From NCBI GenBank assembly GCA_964035545.1, contig OZ037773.1, positions 3,623,251 through 3,687,250 on the forward strand: a stretch of DNA of 64,000 bases. Direction: 5' to 3'. Each line of letters opens with the position of its first letter. Within the stretch, counting starts at the first letter, position 1. This stretch comes from Bugula neritina. Taxonomy: Eukaryota > Bryozoa > Gymnolaemata > Cheilostomatida > Bugulidae. The notes under the pieces are model-generated. The model worked only from the letters and a program-made list of their open reading frames with translations, was not told the origin of the DNA and did not search any database. Both the position numbers and the translations under genes were made by a program. Shown piece after piece: positions 48,801-60,257 of the stretch.

Positions 48801-51800
48801 AACTGGCATGCCTATCGAAAAGGTTTGTTGAGCTGCCAACTTAATAGTTATTTTCAGTTTTAAAACTTTAGCTATATTTTTAAAGTTATAAAAAGGGGTC
48901 AACAACCTTATAATAACATAGCACCATGGCTTCTTAACATAATTTAATTGCTTCATTATTGACACATCATTTATCTAAATATTGACATTTTTGCTTTTGA
49001 AAACTATTTCTACAATTATCACATTTGACTTTTCCTCTAAAAGCATTTTTAAACAGTTTTTTATGAATGAAAATGTATTTCATGCTGGGGGAAGTAATAC
49101 ATCTATTAGAACAGTGGTTCTCTACCTTTTTCATACCAATCCCCTTTCATTAACGTTCACTATTAATTCCTCCCCTTTCAATGACCTATGTTGGGTGCAC
49201 TGGAACACTAATAGCTAAAAGTGATTTGGTAGAAGTAGTTAATTTTACTTTTGGTGGTTTCTCCAAAATGCTAAATAGAAAAAGTTTCTCCAGAATGTAC
49301 AAGGTCTGAGAATATTGGTAGGAGAGCTGTTAAAGCCAGTCTTGATAAAAGTGTAATCACTAGCATGAAGGAGCTTGAAAACATGTTGATTAAGATTGCA
49401 GAGAGCTCAAGAACAGCAAAACTGTGGGCCATATGCTTTATTGGAACAATTTTTACCATCAACACCCACATCATAGCTGTTAGAGAATGAGACTGGGCCT
49501 TACACCTAGCAATGGAAGAGGAAATGCACTATCTGCATAGCGTGGAGGTCATGCCACAAGATGTAAGGATTGAATTCGCGGCTGGTAGTCACACAATGCA
49601 TCATAAACGCGGCCAGCTCGACGGCATCTGGTCGGGCATGACCATTGAGGTGACCTTCGTACGATTTGGTCACAGCAATGGGGAATCATTGGCATCATCA
49701 CTAAATCCGAAACTCTCAAGGTGTGGGTGTACAGCACTTCTGCATGCAACAAGATACAGTATGGCCTCAGTGACATCAGGGATGAGTCTGAAATAAATGC
49801 TTTCACTACTCATAAGAATGAGATGCAATCAAGAATCCAATCTGATTCAAAGGACAGGGAGTCTGTCAAACGGAAGATTGAACTCTGCAATGACCCACTA
49901 AAAGAATGATGCCACCCAGATGCTCTTGTCAATATTGAAGCAGATAAGTGCAACTGAGATGAGGATGCTTCGAAACATTCACAATATAAATTGGGAAGAC
50001 CATGTAACAAATGATAATATAAGGAGGAGGCCAAAATAGAAGCTATCACGATAGACATGAGGAGGGGACCTTTTCAATAGTATGGACGTGTGCGCAGAAG
50101 AGATACGGAGGAAGATATTATAATGGTGGCTGAGATGAAGAGAAAGAAAAAGAGAAAAAGAGGGGGGAAGCAAAAAAAAGGTTAATGGATACAGTGAAGG
50201 ATGGCATACTGAAATGTGGCTTCTCAGATGAAGATGTTGACAATAGAATCAGATGACACTCTCTGATAGCACTTGGTGCCCTGCAAAACCGCTACTCATC
50301 CTGGACCACAGCGTACTGGGTGAGAAAGTCCGAGACAAAGCCTTATAATAAACAATTTGCTGCCTTCCCATGGCCTCTCAGGGGCAACAATGTAAAATAT
50401 TGGAAAGGGAGTCATACTAAATGTCTTGGTAGAAGGAAAGTGTGATTTGGTGACACTAGTGCTTTTTTTCAGGATTACTATTCATACAAGCTACCAAGTT
50501 TACGCTATGTTGCTACATTATGCAAAGTGCTCCTCCATGACATCTACAAGACAAAAGGCTTGGGAAACCAAGGTCAGCAATGCTATTTGCGATGTGCCTT
50601 TAACTTGTGTACTTTGCCTCCTACAGATGAAGCTACTGGACAATGTCACCAGAGCACACCTCCAGGTAGTCAGTCATATGAAACTGCGGCATTAAACTCA
50701 CTAGAACATTGGTAGGTGAAAAGGGATCTAATAGAATCTGTTTTCCCAAAAAGAGTAGGAAATGATGTTGTGCTTACACCAGACAGTTTTATGAAGTGGA
50801 TCATGTTAGTTAATTTGGTGTACACTCGACGACTCTAGCTTTTGGTGATTTTTTACAATTTAGCTGCTATCGTATATAGATTTTTGCCTCAAACTATCAA
50901 AATTTTAACAAATAAAACTGAATAATTAAGGCTTTTTCAATTAAGCATAATTTCCTATGTCTATTCCTAATTTATTATTACATTGAGATATTATATAGGC
51001 CGTGATGATTCACGAATATATATTTAGCTCGTATGACAATGACGTCGCGCTTAAATGTTGCAGGACTTTTCCCAGTCATTTTTGTTATGAATAGATAGAA
51101 TCAGCGAATTCTATTACCCCATATAGTAAGTTTTCATGAATTTTGAGCAAACTTTAAAATGTTTGATCATAATCTGCTGATGTGCACTAAATAAAGTAAA
51201 ATGGCCCAAATTCATTAAATGCTCCTGTGGAAGCCGAAAATCATGCAAAACAACAAGATATGGCTATTCTAGTACATCTATCCCATGCACAGAGTTCTGC
51301 CCTTGTGAAGCAGTAACAGAAGTGTGTTGCAATGAACTAACATTTCTAACAAATGCTAATGATAGAAAAAAATGAAAAAGGTGTTTAATATGAACATGAG
51401 TGAAAGTTTGTCGCATTTGTACGATTATATATATGTTCAATTTTAACTTTAGCTGAGCAATATGCTGCATCTGTATCTCTTTTCACTTTCTATTCACTGG
51501 CAACAAGCAATGTTTTTCTTTATATATCTGTCCAGTGTCCAAACAGTTATTCAAAATTATGCACCATATGTGATGTTTTATTGAAGCAATTCCGATTTTT
51601 GAGCTGAGAAACATGTCTCTTGGCTCTTTACTTTGATTCCTTTTTTACTGGCATGGCACATATTCATTCTGAAAGTGCACATCTAGTTAAATCATCAGAA
51701 AATTTTGTTTTTGCAACATAATATAGACTTTATGCCGACTATATTACGATTTTTTCATAATTGGCGGCCATCTTGGATTTCTCGAAATGCTCAAGGGTGG

Positions 51801-54800
51801 CAGGTCCACACCCACCTGGAAACATCTACCTGGACCCTCAAGATAAATAATCAAAAGAGAAAAAAACTTTATCCGAGATTGCGAACCTAACTCCCAGTTC
51901 TGCCAGACTAATATCATTCATTTTTCGATAGCTGCAACATTCACTTAGCAATGATGAGTGAGTTTTATTGGGAAACGAATGTACTCTTCAGGACTTATTG
52001 GGAGTTATCTTCTTGTTGTATGACTAACCAAGTTCTATGCTGCAGCTCGCACCAATCTCTAAGCTTAGCAGTATGTGCGTGTGCATGATCATTCGGGTTT
52101 AAAGCTCCAAGTGTAAAAATAGCATAAGTGTATTTTTAAATATCTACTTCAAAACCGGAAAACTTATTTTTATGTTGCAATGAATAGGAGAAAGTGAACA
52201 AATATCTGCCATGTTGTTGAGTGGCATTTTGTTGTTTACCTAAAGAGTACAACTCCCAATTGCAGTAAATAAGTATATCACTAATACTACCTTCAGAGTG
52301 AATTCTATGCTATTGGTAGTTGATTTTGCAAGAGTTATATATAATTACAATAATATATTGTACTACAATCGTAAGTAGCTGAAATAGTGTTACTAGCACT
52401 TTTGAAAGATAATGCTATTAGTGGGCTGTGGCTGTTGTTAATTTTCATCAAGAATTATTAAATGCAATAATTTATTTTTGAATGCCTGGAGCAATATTCT
52501 TCAACCTCGCAGGAATTTACTAAAATTATTATAGAATTCCGTGATACCTTATTAATTACGAGCAGGCTAATATTACATAACCTCGTTATTGGTGTAAGAG
52601 TAAGTTAGAGTAGATAGACTTTCATCTTTCTCTCTTCCTTTGTAGTAAATCTGCATTAGATAGCAGAGTAGCTCTTCCTTACGTCTTCATTTCTTTGATG
52701 TATAGATACATGGTAGAGTATATATGCAGGCTACAGTCACTCTATCCTTGTTCTGTGCTATATATAGTCTAAAGAGGGTAAAATTTGGGCCTATTCGATA
52801 TTAATACCATGCATTGTTGTATAATAGGTGTATGTTTGCTGCACTAGCTGTGGGTGGAGTGAACCCTCTCTAGGTTTTGCATGTTGGAGCTTCTCTGTTG
52901 GGTATTGGCGGGAGAAATGTTGTTTTATCCTGTTTGGCTGGCCTCAAGTCATTGCCAGATTTCATCTTGTAGCAAGTAGGATTGAGGGTGCTCTTTCACC
53001 CACCCGCCATGCACAGTTTCCTCAAGTGTTGAGTACACTGCAGTATAGCACAGTATACGCTGGACCTGTGTGCTTTCAATTCCAAGCCAGTTGGTTGGAT
53101 GTTTTTATTGCCTTCAGGGTTTTACACTGAACCCTGTTGGTCAGTGGATAGTTTGTGTTTGTTTAACTTCTCTGCTGTGTTTGCACATCTTGCTGACTAT
53201 CCTAACCTCTAGCAACAATGCTGACATAATTCAATGCTGCCGTTACGTCATCATCGATTCTCCTGTTGCTTAGGCGTGCAGGACTTTCTCCCAATAGCCA
53301 ATTACCAGTGTCATAGGCAGGCAAATCTTTGTCAAAATTAGCTCAGCTGCAATCTTCAATATTTTTCAACACAATGTGCTGGTTATTATGATAATAGGTG
53401 AGGGTTTGATTGTGCTGCCTTTAACCAGCTGCTTTCTTTAGTTGTAATTGGCTCCAGTGCCTGGCAACCAGCTATAGCAGAGTTTTACTTCACCCAATAA
53501 TTATCTACTAGGAGTTACCCCTCCTGAGTATTGTTATCGGGGCAATTTTTTTATTTATTTCCAATTGTTAATTTTTATCGTTTTACTGCTTTTATCTGAA
53601 AGCTGCTTTTTCTCTGTAGGCTGTGGAATACGATACCTTAATAGTAATGTTTGTTTGTTTGTTTGTTTGTTTGTTTTATTTTGTCGTAGTTGGAGAAAAA
53701 AAATTAATTGAGAAAAAATAAACAAAATGACAGGGCCTATGGCGCAATAGCACTGTAGCTAGTCGAGGCACCGAGCCATGAATGGTTGACAGTTATATAA
53801 GATTTTTGTTTAGGTTTTTGGAAGTTTTAGCAGCTCAAAGAGTTTTATTTTTTTATCTGGAAATTTGCCATTAGGTGGTCTCTCAGGGCAAGTTTGAAAC
53901 CAGCCTCCCTCTCCACAGCACGAATAAAACTAGGCAATTTAATGCTAGATAGTAATGTGATACTAGATAGTAATGTGATACTAGATAGTAATGTGATGCT
54001 AGATAGTAATGTGATGCTACATAGTAATGTAATGCTAGATAGTAATGTAATGCTAGATAGTAATGTAATGCTAGATAGTAATGTAATGCTAGATAGTAAT
54101 GTGATGCTAGATAGTAATGTGATACTAGATAGTAATGTAATGCTAGATAGTAATGTAATGCTAGATAGTAATGTGATACTAGATAGTAATGTAATGCTAG
54201 ATAGTAATGTAATACTAGATAGTAATGTAATGCTAGATAGTAATGTAATGCTAGATAGTAATGTAATGCTAGATAGTAATGTAATGCTAGATAATACAGG
54301 TTTTATTTTGTACTCAGGAAACGAGGGCGTCCACCAAAAGTCAAACAGGAAGTCAATGGACAGGAAGCTGATACAACTACGGATCTATCTTTACCCCACA
54401 AAACAGCAGCAGCAGCAATAGCAGCTGATGTCAAGTTAGAAGTAAGTAATGACAGAGACATTATCGAGTATGATCCAAGTTTGTTATAACACAGCGTTTT
54501 ATCAACTTTAAGTAACTTGCCCTCCTCCCTGCTGTGATTTCATATTCATGTATTTTATTATATATACCAACTGTTACATATTTTAGTCAAAAAATATAGT
54601 AAAGACTGAAGCCACAAGTTCCAACTCTGCCAACAGTCAGTGCGGTGCGGGTGTTGAGACAGCCCACCCCTTCCATCAGAGTATATTCACTACGGAAAAC
54701 ACAGTTCTTTCTAAATTTAACTACTCCTCACCCGCCGCTCACAGCAGCAGTGTTTTGGCGAGATATTCACAAACAGGAAGTGGGTTTGGCGGCAGCGGTA

Positions 54801-55054
54801 TGCCCCTGCAACTAACTACATCGTCCCGACACACTACTATAGAATCCATGTATAACAATCTGTCTCCCACGTCCCAGCCAGTGGACCTGTCTACCAACTC
54901 TAATGGCACACAGTCTAACAAGGCGCATCTTCCACATGCTGACACTAACAGTCCGTATAATGCTGCCTCCAGCTCTCCTCAAGCCTTCAATTTGTCAATG
55001 CGGCAGCACTCAGCCGCTGCTAGCAGGACTGAAGGTGATCAGAGCTCACTATAG
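45818..55054 (+). CDS. DRAP1: NC2-alpha / DR1-associated corepressor, 7 coding exons
   Basis: Nuclear histone-fold protein that pairs with DR1 (NC2-beta) to bind TBP on promoter DNA and control Pol II initiation (family role). Exons: 45818-45859, 46032-46104, 46419-46512, 46671-46719, 47877-48094, 54318-54441, 54587-55054; continuous frame, 355 aa. The first 85 residues are almost the animal DRAP1 consensus: KKKKYNARFPPARIKKIMQ, TDEEIGKIA, VPVVISRALELFLESL, KTLASSHIKHVI, FDFLK. After the histone fold comes a Ser/Thr-rich segment, a KKKPR patch, an AT-hook-like RKRGRPPK (159-166, split by intron 5) and a long Ser/Asn/Thr-rich tail. This is about 150 residues longer than human DRAP1 (about 205 aa). 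The acceptor of exon 3 is AATTAG, which gives the conserved SRALELF. Intron 5 (6.2 kb) carries a DNA transposon and a minisatellite. Confidence 0.95.
47378..47517. repeat. 16-bp minisatellite
   Basis: About nine copies of CATGACATCACTCCCT / CATGTCATCACGCCCT in DRAP1 intron 4. Each unit contains the TGACATCA palindrome-like core. Confidence 0.9.
48259..48417 (+). repeat. Left terminal inverted repeat
   Basis: About 159 bp, complementary to 51762-51910 with some substitutions and small indels (for example near 48270-48285 and 48345-48360). Confidence 0.85.
49270..51380 (+). pseudogene. Broken ORF of an uncharacterised transposon-borne protein family
   Basis: Pieces in order: TRSENIGRRAVKASLDKSV and ESSRTAKLWAICFIGT, then an in-frame stop (TGA at 49489), then DWALHLAMEEEMHYLHS, GIWSGMTIEVTFVRFGH, a frameshift, GIIGIITKSETLKVWVYS, HKNEMQSRI, LCNDPL and HPDALVNI. 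After the LINE fragment come CTLPPTDEATGQCHQ (about 50612-50656) and a Cys-rich end KCSCGSRKSCKTTRYG..IPCTEFCPC (about 51220-51305). From memory this order (RTAxLW, DWxLHL, WxxMxIEQxxMR, CxDPLxPExHPDGLVNI, LPPTxxAxxQH, Cys-rich tail) is that of large repetitive unnamed proteins common in marine invertebrate genomes. The function is not known to me; a role in transposition is inferred from the flanking TIRs. Confidence 0.6.
49925..50390 (+). mobile_element. LINE (non-LTR retrotransposon) 3'-end fragment, degenerate
   Basis: Translations around 49950-50255 give TEMRMLRNIHNINWEDHV, a RRxK block, WYGRVRRRDTEEDI after frame correction, then AEMKRKKKRKRGGKQKKR, LMDTVKDGILKCGFSDEDV and DNRIR. This is the typical C-terminus of RTE/CR1-like reverse transcriptase proteins (pattern WYGHVxRRDxE..GRRKRGRPKxRWxDxVKDD). 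Several stops and frame changes are present. The fragment interrupts the transposon ORF, so it probably inserted into the DNA element. Confidence 0.65.
51762..51910 (-). repeat. Right terminal inverted repeat
   Basis: About 149 bp; inverted partner of 48259-48417, ending CTGCCAGACTA. Confidence 0.85.
51914..53935. other. DRAP1 intron 5, sequence between the transposon and the minisatellite
   Basis: Mostly anonymous. Part of it (about 52800-53530) is less AT-rich than its surroundings and holds a 100-codon open frame (52828-53130) that I do not recognise and do not call as a gene. A (GTTT)n run lies at about 53648-53676, followed by an A-rich stretch. Confidence 0.4.
53936..54293. repeat. 18-bp minisatellite ending next to DRAP1 exon 6
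   Basis: About 20 copies of ATGCTAGATAGTAATGTG (variants ATA for ATG, TAA for GTG). The array stops 24 bp before the exon 6 start at 54318. The open frame with a six-residue MLDSNV period is an artefact. Confidence 0.97.
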
Positions 55055-58000
55055 CAGCACATCTACACCAACTAGTCTATTTTTAAATGCACACGATATA
55101 GTGAACTTTTTTTATTGATGGAAACATTGCTACTGTACATTACTTTTATTTAATAAAATAATCCTTGCTCCATACTATACTTACTTACTTTGTTCTGCTG
55201 TCAGTGAAAGGCTAGTGAAATAGTGCAAGAAAAATTTCAATTACTAGTCATAATACAGGTTGGTGTCTTGGGCACAAAATTAAAACTTCAGCTTTAAGAC
55301 AACTTTTTTTTAAGAAAAGTATTTTCAGGCCACCAAAAGTGATGTGGTGCTGAAGTTATTAGACAGGTAATACAGTAAGTTCATGTGTCTATATCAATAG
55401 TTGTTATTACTTGTTCACCAAAATGCTTTGTTGAAGTGTAATGGACATTTTTCTAAAAATGTCCGCTTTTCTTTTCAAAAACCTATATATTGGCTTCTAC
55501 ATTTGCGCTCAAAGATAGTCTGAAATGTATCCTGGCACTCAAAAGAAACCCTCAACTCTGACGTGTGATGGGCAATTGCATATTTTATTCAAGATCTCAC
55601 TTAGTCTTAGGCTAGACTAATCTCCTAACACTTGATATGAGCACCCACTTACTACAGCTGGTGTTTCCCCCAACTCATACGATTGGTGGCATCTGTAGAC
55701 AGCAGTCTGTAACCTGCATAATTGTCAAAAAGAATTAATCAATTCCATTCCTTGATCTACTTGTAAAACTGCATGTTTCTAAATGGTGTTACATGAAGAG
55801 TTCGCTATCGAGTAATTAGCTTATTAGTTGCTAGCATCAGGTGAGGGGCGTTGAGAGATGCCCCAACCTCTTGACTATGAAGACCTCATGTTAACAATAA
55901 GGCTGAGAGCCGTCTGCTAGTTGCAGCTATGATAATATTTAAATTATCTATTATGTTAACCAATTAATATACAGTGTCTGATTTCTCTAGTGCCAATATA
56001 AAGTATTTACTGACCAAAGAACAAGATTCCTAAAAATGGCTTTTTATTTCTACAACATTTTGTTAAAATTGTTAAATTGTGACTTTTTAAAAAAACTTTT
56101 TAATTAAAATATAACATAATTATAATACTCAGAACTTTTTGTAGCTGTAAACCAGCAATTAGTAAACGTTTTATCAAATTGTAAAATGTTACAGATAGAA
56201 AAATTCTTGTATATAAAATGATATGTTTTTAAAGGTTAAAACTGCACCCTACACTCTACCGTAGGCTAATTATTGTCAGTAGTTTGAATTAGATATTCAG
56301 TAAAAAGTATTGGTTTACTGTATTTTCATGCAATAAAGTGGCTACTGTTTAAGTAAACTGGGCAGATAATTGGCAAAGCTGATTGTTAACAATTAATGGG
56401 AGTCTAAATACTCTCTAGTATTATATTATCTTTGATTAAATAACTGCATACTATTTATCTAGAAACATTACTGAGTGTATGTTATTATGGGAATGAGAAG
56501 AGCCTGGGTTGTTTGTATAACAGGCCTATGCTAATATTATAAGATGTACAACGCTGCAATTGCATATTAGAAATAAGAATTAAGTGGGGTTATATGCCTT
56601 ATATGGTTACCTAGTCATATTCTTACTTATATTGTAAGTGTATAATATATCACAATGACATCAATCTTCAGGTAAGCCTTCGTTTTAGTACAATAAGGTG
56701 CAAGTCACTTCAAACTGGCATTTTCAAAGTTATATTCATATTTTCTATTGTGCACGAAGTGATACATTTATATTTAACCTGTAACCTACAGCACCTGTAG
56801 TGTACAATGCGAACAAAAGTGTGATAATTATAAGATACAATATAAGCTGCAAATAACTATATACTGTTTACAATATCTAGTATGCTTTAGTCTTGTTATA
56901 TTAGTATGTCTATATTAGAAGAGGTCATATGAAATGGTATATATCTTAGAGAGCAGCTAGGATTTTTGAACACAGTGCTGGAATATGAGAAAGTGTGTAG
57001 AAGAAATTGTTATTCCTATGCCAGGGTTCTTATGCAATTAAGTCTGATGTAATGTATTTGGAAATAGTCGTTAGCATAAGCTGCATGCTACTGGCTTTAT
57101 TATACAGAAGTTATGCTCTCTTGTTGGAAAATATTGTTGAGACTATACTACTAATGCCTTCTGAAGTCTTTTTATTAGATACTTCAATCAAATGTAACAG
57201 TTTATTTGTAGAAATAATAAAAATTTTCTTTTCTTTCAACTGAAACTCCTGGTCCTATATACTCGCATTTCCAATATGAAGGACAAGTTTACAGCCCAGG
57301 AGCTTGTATAACTCATCAACAGTCTATTCACTGACCTCCTTTTTGCCACCACATTAAAAAGAAACTACCAGCATGGTTTAAGTTGAAGTGATGTGGTGAA
57401 CAGGCAAGGAGTTATCTTTCCTCTACGACTAATTAAAAACAACAAACATAACTTGCAGTAAAAGTCTTTAAATATGTATTTGTTCATTTATATCTATACA
57501 GGTTATCTTTGAAATTGGAAGTTTTGGTCACAGCTTTGCACTATGACAATGCACTATATCATTGTACTATAGCAAATTGGTACTGCAACAAATTGTATTA
57601 TAAAAACTGTATTGTAACAATGCACAGTATTCATTCACACAAACTATGATGTACTGTATCTATCATGTACTATAACAATATACTATATAACAACATACTG
57701 TAAGATGTACTAATGATGAACTGTATCTATATGCTATAATTATTACTATAACACAGTTCTACAATCTTTAAATGACTTTAAAAATACTCTAAATGAAGTA
57801 AATCATTGGCCTGTGGACCAATGATTTAGCTAATGATCTCTGGGCACTTGCTTTTCTGATAGAGCTTCAAATTGACATGATGTTTTATGAGAACCTAAAG
57901 TAAGCCAGCTTGCAAGTCTTGGAATATATATGTATGTCCAGATTGCATGTATAATATTTCTGGGGCTGCTACTTTTGTTTATAATAGAAAATTTATTCTG

Positions 58001-60257
58001 TAGTAGAATATATATTTATTACAGCAAATTTCTACTCAATTTGCCATCAATTATCATAGGCCCCTATATATATTTTTGTAGAGATCTTTATTGATAACAA
58101 TTTATTTATAAGTATTTTGAATAAGCTACATAGGGCATACAATAGACTTGCAGAAACATACTGCAATGCCCAAGATTTGAGCATGTTTACAATAAGGTGA
58201 TGCATGTGCTTGCAAGTGCTTGCAAGTGCCTGCCGGTTTAATAAGGCACATGATTGACCCGGAGTGTTATATTGCAACCACTGCTGTGATTTGTTACGAC
58301 TGCAAAATATAATAGCATATCGGCATCTCTACTCCCTCACTATCTGCTTGAAGTCTGCACCGTCCAGAAGGCATCTCACTCTCGCTTACCTGAGGTAGGT
58401 TTTTATTTCTACTTGAACTGTTGAAACACAGCAGAAACATTGACAGCTCAACTACATAACAACATCTGTAGATGGATACATGTTTATCATATGCATTATT
58501 CTGATGAAGTTATTAATACGTATAAACACTACTCTGTAACATATATTGAGCTAGCATGTATTGCAATGAAGAATGTATTATTACGTATAAATGGGAAAAT
58601 ATTACATTCAAGGGCCAAATAGACGGCTGCTTGAACACATTTGTTTTTAGCTTACTTGATCACATAAAAGCAATTACTCATCCTTATTTTATACTTGGTT
58701 GTTCTATTGATTGTACCATCATTTTCCAACCTGCTTCTGCACTGAGATAGACGTACATTATATTACCTTTCAATTGGTTAAAAATATACTTCCCTAAGTC
58801 TCTATACGGAATGACTGTGAGTATTTGAATAAATTCATAATATTATTTAATTCTTCGTTTCCATTTAATTAACTTCTATAAGTTCAACATGAAATCTTTG
58901 CACCTAAAGTTTTTCAGACTCTTAAGAAGTTATTGGAATACGGCCATTCTAAGTTTTCTTGTTTAAAGTATCGTTTCCTGACTCGTTGTGTGTTAGGCAG
59001 TGGACAGTCGCTCTATCATATTGATTACTCATCATATGAAATGTCAGCACTTCCTGGGAAGCAATTAGCTGCTTATCAGACGTTAATTTACGTTGTCGTA
59101 TTCAAAGTGTCGACGATATATCTCTGTTTTCTAAGATTGGCAGGCAGTTGCTAGTTGTCATTGCAGTTGCATATAGTTTTTGGTATGGTCAGCTTTGGAA
59201 GGGTAAGCTTCATTGATAACTCTACCATTGATAGCTGTTTATGTAGTATCACGTTTACACCTTCGGGCATTTGTGTCTGGAAATTTAAATCAACGTCATG
59301 ATACTTAATCTATAAATTACTGAAACTACTAATTGCTGTAATTTATTTCCGCTGTAGCTCGATCAACTGTTCTATAAGAATGAAGTTTTTTTTATTCATT
59401 TTCATAATGTTTTTATAAGATAGTTGTTGCAATCAGCAAGCTGTTCATTTCTCACTATAACAAGCTAGATCAGATAGTATAAACTGATTCATTACACACA
59501 CAAGTATACTATTTCAAAATGGGCTGCAACCATAGCCAGATGACAGCAGTGAAATCGTCAAGGCAGCATAAGTTGCACAAACAGACAGCAACTGTATCTC
59601 AAAATCTGACAGTAATTTATATTATATTATGTATTCTATTAGTATATTATAATATTTATAGGAATATATAGGAGTTATAAGACTAATCTTTGAATATTGC
59701 ATTTGATTGTTTTGTTATTTTACAATTTGATGAGACGTTTGCTTGATATTTTAAATGTTTTATACATAACTGAAATAGTGTGTACAGCTGCAAATTATAT
59801 TATATTGTGTGTATGTGCAGTATATTATACAGCATCATACTGCATCATATATTATGTATATTATAATATTATACTGCATTATATTGTATATCATATATGT
59901 ATATTATGCTATACTGCATTATATTACATCGTGCGTATACTATTTTTATTGTATTATATTGAATCATCTATTAGTGTAATATGGTGTTATTATACTACAT
60001 TATATTGCATCATGGAAGTTATTGGTAAACTATTACTTTACTTTTAAAGGTAATTTGAAAATCTAAGTTTAAAATATTTTTAAGTCATAAATTGTATTAT
60101 TTTGCATGTTGTTGCACACTAATATTATACATATAACTAAATAAGCTCTGAACATTTTTGGTTACAATAATTTATATTCTGCAAAGCTGCTTAATTATTT
60201 TTCTGTCAACCGTCTATTATTGTTCTTTAGTATACTCCACCAGCAAACCTTGACCCA
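55055..60257. other. Spacer between DRAP1 and the calexcitin-like gene
   Basis: AT-rich, with no convincing coding exon. Short open frames (57007-57243, 58440-58622, 58933-59154) match nothing I know. ATATT/TATA-rich low-complexity sequence fills about 59620-60010. A possible untranslated first exon of the downstream gene ends at CTGAG|GTAGGT near 58396 and would splice to an acceptor TTCTTTAG before about 60232; this is a guess from splice signals. Confidence 0.4.
55152..55157 (+). terminator. Polyadenylation signal AATAAA, DRAP1
   Basis: A canonical hexamer 98 bp after the DRAP1 stop at 55054, with no earlier one in the 3' flank. Confidence 0.65.

Larger units (their letters stand above)
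48259..51910. mobile_element. DNA transposon with about 150-bp terminal inverted repeats
   Basis: A 3,652-bp element in DRAP1 intron 5. The left TIR (48259-48417) starts TAGTCTGGCAG; the right TIR (51762-51910) ends CTGCCAGACTA. The arms match through TTCGCAATC, CGGATAAAGTTTTTTTCTC, GTTTCCAGGTGGGTGTGGAC, CCCTTGAGCATTTCGAGAAA and AAGATGGCCGCCA. Both ends are flanked by ATA (48256-48258 and 51911-51913), possibly a 3-bp target duplication, though the context is AT-rich. Inside are degenerate coding remnants (49270-51380) and a nested LINE fragment. Confidence 0.85.

Noticed and set aside
52828-53130. 100-codon open frame in DRAP1 intron 5
   Set aside because: No recognisable domain and an overlapping alternative frame of similar length; it lies between a transposon and a minisatellite. 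Kept only as a slightly GC-richer stretch.
53894-54421. 175-codon open frame with MLDSNV repeats
   Set aside because: 18-bp minisatellite read in frame. Only its last part overlaps DRAP1 exon 6, and in a different frame.
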